Below, piece after piece: positions 57,959 through 64,000 of a stretch of 64,000 bases of DNA (positions are counted from its first letter, which is position 1; each line of letters starts with the position of its first letter). The DNA is from Bradyrhizobium sp. ISRA464 (GTDB lineage: Bacteria > Pseudomonadota > Alphaproteobacteria > Rhizobiales > Xanthobacteraceae): the NCBI RefSeq assembly GCF_029910095.1, contig NZ_CP094526.1, forward strand, positions 7,378,001 through 7,442,000. The letters are read 5' to 3'. The notes below the pieces were generated by a model. That model saw nothing but the letters and a program-made list of their open reading frames with translations. It did not search any database and was not told the origin of the DNA. The position numbers were made by a program, and so were the translations under genes.

Positions 57959-59008
57959 TCAGTCTTCGTCACCATTGCCGCCGAACAGGCCGAACTGCGC
58001 GGGATCGCGGTTGGGTTCGGCAAGGCCGAGATGACGGAAGGCGTGCGAGGTCAACAGACGGCCGCGCGGCGTGCGCTGCAGATACCCGCACTGGATCAGA
58101 TAGGGCTCGATGATGTCCTCGATCGCGTCGCGCGGCTCCGACAATGCCGCCGCCATGGTCTCGACGCCGACCGGGCCGCCGCCATAGTTCAAAGCGATCG
58201 TTGTGAGATAACGGCGGTCCATCGCATCGAGGCCGGCGCTGTCGACCTCGAGCGCACTCAGCGCGCGATCGGCGATGCCGCGGTCGACGGAGTCGGCATC
58301 CGCTGCCGAGGCAAAATCCCTGACCCGGCGCAGCAGGCGGCCGGCGATGCGCGGCGTGCCGCGGGCGCGGCGCGCGATCTCGTTGGCGCCGTCGGGGCTC
58401 ATGCCGATGTTGAGCACGCGGGCGCCGCGGGTGACGATCTTCTCCAGCTCCTCCTCGGTGTAGAAGTTCAGCCGGATCGGAATGCCGAAACGGTCGCGCA
58501 ACGGATTGGTGAGCAGGCCTGCGCGCGTCGTCGCGCCGACCAGCGTGAACTTTGAAAGCTCGATCTTCACCGAGCGCGCCGCGGGTCCCTCGCCGATGAT
58601 GAGGTCGAGCTGGAAATCTTCCATCGCCGGATAGAGCACTTCTTCCACCGCTGGGCTCAGGCGATGGATCTCGTCGATGAACAGCACGTCGCGCTCTTCG
58701 AGATTGGTGAGCAGCGCGGCGAGATCGCCGGCCTTGGCGATGACGGGGCCCGACGTGGCCCGAAAGCCGACGCCGAGCTCGCGGGCGACGATCTGCGCCA
58801 GCGTGGTCTTGCCGAGGCCCGGAGGCCCGACGAACAGCACGTGATCCAGCGCCTCGCCGCGCTTCTTCGCCGCCTCGATGAAGATCGAGAGATTCTTGCG
58901 CGCCTGCGCCTGGCCGACGAACTCCGTCAGCGACTGCGGGCGCAGCGCGGTGTCGCCGACGTCATCGGAGCGGCGTTCGGGCGTGACGATGCGGGAGGGC
59001 GTGTTCAT
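57959..59008 (-). CDS. ruvB: Holliday junction ATP-dependent helicase RuvB
   Basis: A 349-residue AAA+ motor of the RuvABC resolvasome. Walker A is [20 protein letters not shown], Walker B is [20 protein letters not shown], sensor 1 is [17 protein letters not shown], and the Arg finger region is [15 protein letters not shown]. The C-terminal winged helix has [20 protein letters not shown]. An ATG at 59008 is preceded by an in-frame GTG at 59014; neither has a clear SD. Confidence 0.97.
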   Translation of the reverse strand: MNTPSRIVTPERRSDDVGDTALRPQSLTEFVGQAQARKNLSIFIEAAKKRGEALDHVLFVGPPGLGKTTLAQIVARELGVGFRATSGPVIAKAGDLAALLTNLEERDVLFIDEIHRLSPAVEEVLYPAMEDFQLDLIIGEGPAARSVKIELSKFTLVGATTRAGLLTNPLRDRFGIPIRLNFYTEEELEKIVTRGARVLNIGMSPDGANEIARRARGTPRIAGRLLRRVRDFASAADADSVDRGIADRALSALEVDSAGLDAMDRRYLTTIALNYGGGPVGVETMAAALSEPRDAIEDIIEPYLIQCGYLQRTPRGRLLTSHAFRHLGLAEPNRDPAQFGLFGGNGDED

Positions 59009-59055
59009 TGGCACAACGTGGCACTGCGCACATGCGGCATAGGCGGTGGCTGGGC

Positions 59056-59180
59056 TCCCCTCCCCCTTGTGGGGTCGAGACGAGCCAAGCTCGCTCTTAG
59101 GGGTTGGGGAAGGGGGGCCACACGAAGACCGCCTCCGTGGCTACCCCTCTCCCCCACCCTCCCCCACAAGGGGGGAGGGA
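59056..59180. repeat. GC-rich palindromic repeat, family B copy 6
   Basis: CTCCCCTCCCCCTTGTGGGG, then GAGCCAAGCTCGCTC, opens. CCCTCTCCCCCACCCTCCCC, then CACAAGGGGGGAGGGAG, closes. It lies between ruvA and ruvB within the presumed operon. Confidence 0.8.
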
Positions 59181-59228
59181 GCGCAGCGGAGCACGCGGAC
59201 CAAGTGGCGCACAATCTCGGAAACGTGT

Positions 59229-59846
59229 TCACTTCGACAATTCCTTCAGGCCCAGCCGGATCAGTTGCGCGGTTTCGGCCTTCTCACCGGCGCTGCGCGA
59301 GGCGGCGGCGATCGCGGCGGCGGCCTGCGGCTGGCCGTAGCCGAGATTGACCAGCGCGGAGATCGCGTCCGTGACGGGCCGCGGCGCGCGGTTGTTGTCG
59401 ATCGCGCCCGAAAGCTGCACCACGGCCGGATCGACATCGGCAAAGCCGGGCGCCTTGTCCTTCAATTCGCTGACGATGCGCTCGGCGACCTTCGGCCCGA
59501 CCCCCGGCGTGCGGGCGACCGCCGCCTTGTCGCGCAGCGCGATGGCATTTGCGAGGTCGGTCGGCGGCAGCGTGCCGAGCACCGCGAGCGCGACCTTGGC
59601 GCCGACGCCCTGCACGGTCTGCAGCAGGCGAAACCACTCGCGCTCATGATCGCTGCGGAAGCCGAACAGCTTGATCTGGTCCTCGCGGACATAGGTCTCG
59701 ATCGACAGCACCGCAGCCGCGCCCGGCGACGGCAGCGCCTGCAGCGTGCGGCTGGCGCAGTGCACCTGGTAACCAACGCCGCCGACATCGAGAATCACAT
59801 AGTCCTCGCCATAGGAATCGATCAGGCCCTTGAGCTTGCCGATCAT
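59229..59846 (-). CDS. ruvA: Holliday junction branch migration protein RuvA
   Basis: A 205-residue protein. [20 protein letters not shown] opens the OB domain. Two HhH motifs follow ([20 protein letters not shown] and [20 protein letters not shown]). The C-terminal RuvB-binding domain contains [23 protein letters not shown] 59846 has GAGGTGG upstream. Confidence 0.96.
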   Translation of the reverse strand: MIGKLKGLIDSYGEDYVILDVGGVGYQVHCASRTLQALPSPGAAAVLSIETYVREDQIKLFGFRSDHEREWFRLLQTVQGVGAKVALAVLGTLPPTDLANAIALRDKAAVARTPGVGPKVAERIVSELKDKAPGFADVDPAVVQLSGAIDNNRAPRPVTDAISALVNLGYGQPQAAAAIAAASRSAGEKAETAQLIRLGLKELSK

Positions 59847-59926
59847 CGTGCCACCTCGGACTTGGCGCTCGCGTCGCGTTCGTTCGCTTTGGCGTTGGCT
59901 TTGGTGAGGCAAGCACCGGCGGAAGG

Positions 59927-60145
59927 GTTCCCTCCCCCCTTGCGGGGTCCGAGGCGCGCGAAGCTCGCTCTCGAGGTTAGGGAGAGGGGTACCACTTGCT
60001 CCGCCTTATGAGGCAGAGCACGGACGGCGCTCACATCGTGATCGATTCCCGTGCGAATTTCGTTGATAGGTCGCCGTCGCATCTCATGCGTCGGAGCCTG
60101 CGGCTTACCCCTCTCCCCAACTCTCCCCCGCAAGGGGGGAGGGAG
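59927..60145. repeat. GC-rich palindromic repeat, family B copy 7 (two halves)
   Basis: TTCCCTCCCCCCTTGCGGGG, then GCGAAGCTCGCTC, on the left. CCCCTCTCCCCAACTCTCCC, then CCGCAAGGGGGGAGGGAG, on the right. About 110 bp of unremarkable sequence lies between. It lies between ruvC and ruvA. Confidence 0.75.
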
Positions 60146-60192
60146 CCCGACAAGCGTGCTCTCCTCACGTCGCGCGAAGTCGAAGTCCCCCC

Positions 60193-60720
60193 TCATAGGC
60201 TTGCCACCTTCAGCCGCAGCGCGGCGCTCTGGCGGTGATGCGCGTGCGTGATCGCGATCGCCAGCGCATCGGCCGCGTCGGCGGATGGCGGCTCGGCTTT
60301 CGGTAGCAGGATCTTCAACATCACCTGGATCTGGTTCTTCTCGGCATGTCCGGCGCCGACCACCGTCTTCTTGACCTGGTTCGGCGCGTATTCCGCGACA
60401 GAGATGCCGAACATTGCAGGCGCCAGCATGGCAACGCCGCGCGCTTGCCCGAGCTTGAGCGTGGCGACGCCGTCCTTGTTGACGAAGGTCTGTTCCACCG
60501 CCGCCTCAGCCGGCCTGTAGTCGCCGAGCACGGCGGCAAGCCCCTCATGGATCGCGAGCAGGCGGCTCGCGAGCGGCAGGCTATCGGGCGTTTCGACCGA
60601 GCCGCAGGCGATGTAGACCAGCCGGTTGCCCTCGGTCTCGATCACGCCCCAGCCGGTGCGGCGGAGGCCCGGATCGATACCGATGATGCGGACGGGGGAG
60701 CGAATCGGCTGCGATGTCAT
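60193..60720 (-). CDS. ruvC: Crossover junction endodeoxyribonuclease RuvC
   Basis: A 175-residue RNase H-fold resolvase. Catalytic Asp16 is in [15 protein letters not shown]; the Glu is in [20 protein letters not shown]; the two late Asp are in [37 protein letters not shown] and [17 protein letters not shown] are standard. An ATG at 60720 opens [10 protein letters not shown]. Order ruvC-ruvA-ruvB is usual. Confidence 0.96.
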   Translation of the reverse strand: MTSQPIRSPVRIIGIDPGLRRTGWGVIETEGNRLVYIACGSVETPDSLPLASRLLAIHEGLAAVLGDYRPAEAAVEQTFVNKDGVATLKLGQARGVAMLAPAMFGISVAEYAPNQVKKTVVGAGHAEKNQIQVMLKILLPKAEPPSADAADALAIAITHAHHRQSAALRLKVASL

Positions 60721-60799
60721 GGGGGAGTGATACCGCCTGTGCACCGAGAACGAAACACAAACGGAGCGTCATCCCCTGCCCCGCTTGTCATGCCCTGCT

Positions 60800-60882
60800 C
60801 GTCATCCCCGCGAAAAGCGGGGATCCAGTATGCGCGGCAGGGCTCTGGAATACTGGGTCGCCCAGTCAAGCCGGGCGATGAC
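60800..60882. repeat. Palindromic intergenic repeat, family E copy 2
   Basis: GTCATCCCCGCGAAAAGCGG, then GGATCCAGTA, on the left. TACTGGGTCGCCC, then GCCGGGCGATGAC, on the right. It is similar in plan to 10962-11062. It lies between yebC and ruvC, which run the same way. Confidence 0.78.
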
Positions 60883-60898
60883 AGCAATGCAAGCGGCG

Positions 60899-61645
60899 TC
60901 AGCCGCCCATCTTCGCCATGAGCGCGTCGGACACTTCGAAATTGGCGAACACGTTCTGCACGTCGTCGTGCTCGTTGAGCATGTCCATCAGCTTCAACAG
61001 CTTTTCGCCGGTCTCATCGTCGACCGAGACGGTGTTCTGCGGCTTCCAGGTCAGCGCGGCCTTGCGCGGTTCGCCGAACTTCGCCTCCAGCGCCTTGGCG
61101 ACCTCGCGGAATGTATCCTGCGAGGCGTAGACCTCGTGGCCGCCCTCGCTGGAGACCACGTCGTCGGCGCCGGCCTCGATGGCCGCATCCAGCATGGCGT
61201 CGTCGGAGGCGACGCTCTTGTCGTATTCGATGATGCCGGTGCGGTCGAACATGAAGGCGACCGAGCCGGTTTCGCCGAGATTGCCGCCGGACTTGGTGAA
61301 GAAGGAGCGGATGTCGGAGGCGGCGCGGTTGCGGTTGTCGGTCAGTGCCTCGACGATCACGGCGACGCCGCCGGGACCATAACCCTCGTAGCGGATCTCT
61401 TCGTAGTTTTCGCCGTCGCTGCCGGACGCCTTCTTGATGGCGCGCTCGATATTGTCCTTGGGCATGTTCTCGGCGCGCGCCGCGACCACGGCGGCGCGCA
61501 GACGCGGATTCATCGCCGGATCCGGGGTGCCCAGCTTGGCCGCCACGGTGATTTCGCGGGCCAGCTTGCCGAAAAGCTTCGACCGCTGGGCATCCTGCCG
61601 GCCCTTGCGGTGCATGATGTTCTTGAATTGGGAATGGCCGGCCAT
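60899..61645 (-). CDS. yebC: YebC/PmpR family regulator
   Basis: A 248-residue YebC-type protein. [20 protein letters not shown] opens, then [20 protein letters not shown]. The core has [20 protein letters not shown] and [20 protein letters not shown], ending [20 protein letters not shown]. YebC proteins have been described as transcription regulators and more recently as translation factors at Pro stretches. It is next to ruvC, as in many proteobacteria. Confidence 0.96.
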   Translation of the reverse strand: MAGHSQFKNIMHRKGRQDAQRSKLFGKLAREITVAAKLGTPDPAMNPRLRAAVVAARAENMPKDNIERAIKKASGSDGENYEEIRYEGYGPGGVAVIVEALTDNRNRAASDIRSFFTKSGGNLGETGSVAFMFDRTGIIEYDKSVASDDAMLDAAIEAGADDVVSSEGGHEVYASQDTFREVAKALEAKFGEPRKAALTWKPQNTVSVDDETGEKLLKLMDMLNEHDDVQNVFANFEVSDALMAKMGG

Positions 61646-61843
61646 GCGAGGTCTCTTGGAAGCGTCAGGTCAAAGGGGGTGGAAAGCGCGGCCTTATAGG
61701 CCTCCCTCCGGCCAAAATCAAAGATCGGCGGGGCGTTCCGTCACAGATACTACCGCAGGCCGGAATATGAGGCACCTGTTAACCATGACTTCATGACCGG
61801 ATGAGAGGATCGGCCGTCCCACCCTTATTCCCAAGAGTCCCCC

Positions 61844-63591
61844 ATGGCGTTCGGTTTGTTTCGAAGGCGAGGGCCGGAGCCGGTTGCACCTGCCGTCAAA
61901 TCAGAGGTTCCGGCCGCGAGTGTCGCGCCCGAAGCCCTCACCTCGACCGAGAGCGATTCGGCCAGGGAAATCCTGGAACTATTGGAACTCGAGCTCGGCG
62001 GCATGATCCGTCAGCTCGAGCGCGCCGCAGGCTCGGTAGCCGCGGGTGCAGAAGCCACGGCCGCGACGCTTGCGACCATCCGGGCGCGCACCGACGCGCT
62101 GACCGGCCGCACCAGCGCCGCGCAGAGCACCGCGACGACATTCTCGGAAGCCGCCGACAGGTTCACCCATTCCGCCGACGGCATCGGCCAGCAGGTGCGC
62201 AACGCCAGCAAACTCGCCGACGACGCCGCAGCCGCGGCGCGCGAAGCCACCGCCAATGTCGACCGCCTGCGCGAATCCTCGGCCGCGATCGGCAACGTTG
62301 TCAATCTGATCGCGCAGATCGCGCGCCAGACCACGCTGCTTGCGCTCAACTCGACGATCGAGGCGGCGCGCGCCGGCGCCGCAGGCAAGGGCTTTGCGGT
62401 GGTCGCAACCGAGGTCAAGGCGCTCGCGGTGCAGACCCAGAGCGCGACCGAGGAGATCACCAAGAAGATCGAGGCGCTGCAGAAGGACGCCACTGGATCC
62501 GCGGACGCCGTGCACCGCATCTCGCAGGCGATCGAAGCGATCCGCCCGGTCTTCGAGCACGTCAACGGCGCAGTCGTCGAGCAGAACCAGATCACCGGCG
62601 AGATCGGCCAGAACGCCGCCTCCGCGTCTCACTTCATCGTCTCGGTCGGAACCAGCGCCGGCGAGATCGACAGCGCAACGCAGGAAGCCGCAGCGCATGG
62701 CGACAACGTCGCCAGGGCCGGCAAGGCCGTGACCGCCTTCGCCCAGAAGCTGAAGACGCGCTGCGGCAGAACGAGTGCGAGGATCACCGCAGGAACGAGC
62801 GCCTGCCCTGCAGCCTCGGCATCGAGATCAAGACCGCGCGCGGCACTATCACCGCGCCGGTCTACGAGCTTGCGATGGACGGCCTCCTGATCGGCGGGCC
62901 GGAGGCCGACAAGCTCCCTGCGCATGAGAACCTGAGCGCGACCTTGCAGGATATCGGCGCCTGCCGCATCAGGATCGGCGAACGCTCCAGGGCCGGCGCA
63001 CAGGCGCGGTTCGAGGCGCCGACCGCCGAGCTGCGCGAGAAGATCGAAGACAGGATGTGGGCGATCCACGAGGAGAATACCGAGTTCGTCACCCGTGCGA
63101 TGGAAGCAGGCGGCGCGCTGACTAAAATCTTCGAGAACGCCATCGCAAACGGTGCAGTCACGATCGACGACCTGTTCGACACCGACTATGTCGAGATACC
63201 GGGCACCAATCCGGTGCAGTACCGCACCAAAATGCTCGATTGGGCGGAGCGCGCGCTGCCGCCGTTCCAGGAAGCGTTCCTCGCCAGGGATCCGCGGATG
63301 GCGTTCTGCGTCGCGATCGACCAGAACGGTTATCTGCCCGTCCACAACAAGCTCTACTCGCATCCGCAGCGGCCGGGCGATGTCACCTACAACACCGCCA
63401 ACTGCCGCAACCGCCGCATCTTCAACGATCCGGCGGGGCTTGCCGCTGGCCGCAACCAGCGCGCCTATCTGATCCAGACCTATGCGCGCGACATGGGCAA
63501 CGGCACGACCGTGATGATGCGCGAGATCGACGTGCCGATCCGTGTGCGCGGACGGCACTGGGGCGGCTTCCGCACCGCCTACAAGCTTTGA
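61844..63591 (+). pseudogene. Methyl-accepting chemotaxis protein with PilZ-like insert, broken by a -1 nt frameshift
   Basis: Joined, the frames give about 582 residues. The N-terminal 300 residues form a soluble MCP signalling domain: [20 protein letters not shown], then [17 protein letters not shown], with no transmembrane helix. After the break the second frame reads [29 protein letters not shown], a PilZ-like segment, and a C-terminal region (about 400-582) with MAFCVAIDQNGYLPVHNKLY. The break is at about 62758, where ACGCGCTG lacks one G relative to ACGGCGCTG. The N-terminal ATG is 61844. Confidence 0.85.
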
Positions 63592-63602
63592 CGAGAATTT
63601 CT

Positions 63603-63688
63603 GTAGCCCGGATGGAGCGCAGCGTAATCCGGGACCAACGTGCCCACGGTCGAGAACCCCGGATTTCGTTTCACTCCATCCGGGCTAC
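63603..63688. repeat. Palindromic intergenic repeat, family G
   Basis: GTAGCCCGGATGGAG (63603-63617) and CTCCATCCGGGCTAC (63674-63688) form a perfect 15-bp inverted repeat. Inner TAATCCGGG and CCCCGGATT extend it. It lies between two chemoreceptor-like genes. Confidence 0.88.
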
Positions 63689-63805
63689 GCGACGAAACGC
63701 ACCAGTGCACGCTCAGGCAAGACGAAGGCGCGAATCGCGCTTTAGGATCGGAACGGAGAATGCCGCGACGGGTCGACGGGCGGTTCTGACGGAGGAAGCT
63801 CGAAA

Positions 63806-64000
63806 ATGTCGGTTGCGCAAGCTGCAGTTCTGGACACGTCCTCCGACCAGACGCTGGCCGAACGGCTCATCGACCAGCTCGCCAACCGGATCGGCGGGCT
63901 CGGTGTGGAGCTGGCCGACATCGCCGGCAACGTCCAGGAGGTGGCAAACCGCGTCAGCAACCAGTCGGAGCGCTTCCACCATTTGCAGAAGACCGCCGAG
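63806..64000 (+). CDS. Methyl-accepting chemotaxis-like protein, N-terminal part (3' end outside window)
   Basis: The ATG at 63806 follows GGAGGA. Visible product: MSVAQAAVLDTSSDQTLAER, then LIDQLANRIGGLGVELADIA, then GNVQEVANRVSNQSERFHHL, and QKTAE at the window edge. The heptad spacing of hydrophobic residues suggests a coiled coil leading to an MCP signalling domain. It is probably a paralogue of the neighbouring receptor, again without an N-terminal transmembrane helix. Confidence 0.65.
   Translation, partial: MSVAQAAVLDTSSDQTLAERLIDQLANRIGGLGVELADIAGNVQEVANRVSNQSERFHHLQKTAE

Overview
The window reads as chromosomal DNA of a GC-rich alphaproteobacterium of the Bradyrhizobium/Rhodopseudomonas lineage. 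The case rests on gene content and gene style: homospermidine synthase with a speF-type ornithine decarboxylase, a small heat-shock gene behind a ROSE-like thermometer, a zinc ABC operon behind an AT-rich Zur-like palindrome, a ruvC-ruvA-ruvB-ybgC order, and many imperfect inverted repeats between genes. The assignment comes from recognising families by eye, not from a database search.

Layout. 1-4.1 kb: the end of a TPR protein, an unknown protein, an alpha/beta hydrolase, an Hsp20 gene and a Pro/Ala-rich exported protein. 4.6-10.9 kb: gltB-gltD glutamate synthase. 11-22.3 kb: an outer-membrane beta-barrel protein, kdsD, an HxlR regulator divergent from an AhpD-like gene with a twin palindromic operator, an SPFH/NfeD pair, hemH, a MAPEG protein, and an M3 peptidase-DUF1007-NicO operon. 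22.7-27.4 kb: a polyamine cluster with a long structured leader, speF, a GNAT acetyltransferase, a 55-residue membrane protein, RidA and hss. 27.5-29.4 kb: a frameshifted acetoacetate decarboxylase gene, a small anchored protein and MgtC.

29.5-34.3 kb holds a compact zinc-starvation operon read leftward: His-rich mini-membrane protein, ATPase, permease, binding protein, COG0523/CobW GTPase and WD40 protein. A perfect 15-bp palindrome sits at its start, and a decayed gene diverges from the same site. A 1338-bp IS4-family element then interrupts a palindromic repeat, followed by a run of strong hairpins with no gene. 36.9-41.6 kb: LysR, an MFS transporter, a frameshifted tartrate/D-malate dehydrogenase gene and DUF2852. 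41.7-44.7 kb: a TetR gene with two matching operators, YciI-like proteins, a SnoaL-like protein and a GST. 44.9-48.8 kb: an SDR and the cobC-cobS / cobT cobalamin genes. 49-52.6 kb: VOC, SRPBCC, DoxX, an ECF sigma factor and YciI, all on one strand. 53-56.2 kb: a 2-hydroxyacid dehydrogenase and a TetR/GST divergon. 56.3-61.6 kb: ybgC, a Tat-exported metallophosphoesterase, ruvB, ruvA, ruvC and yebC. 61.8-64 kb: a frameshifted chemoreceptor gene and the start of another.

Two themes stand out. First, regulation can be read directly at several sites: a thermometer, a polyamine leader, a Zur-like box, an HxlR-type twin palindrome and a TetR two-site regulon. Second, gene decay or indel error is frequent: three otherwise intact genes are each broken by a 1-2 nt indel, and two small genes are eroded further. 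Inverted-repeat elements fill most gaps between convergent genes.
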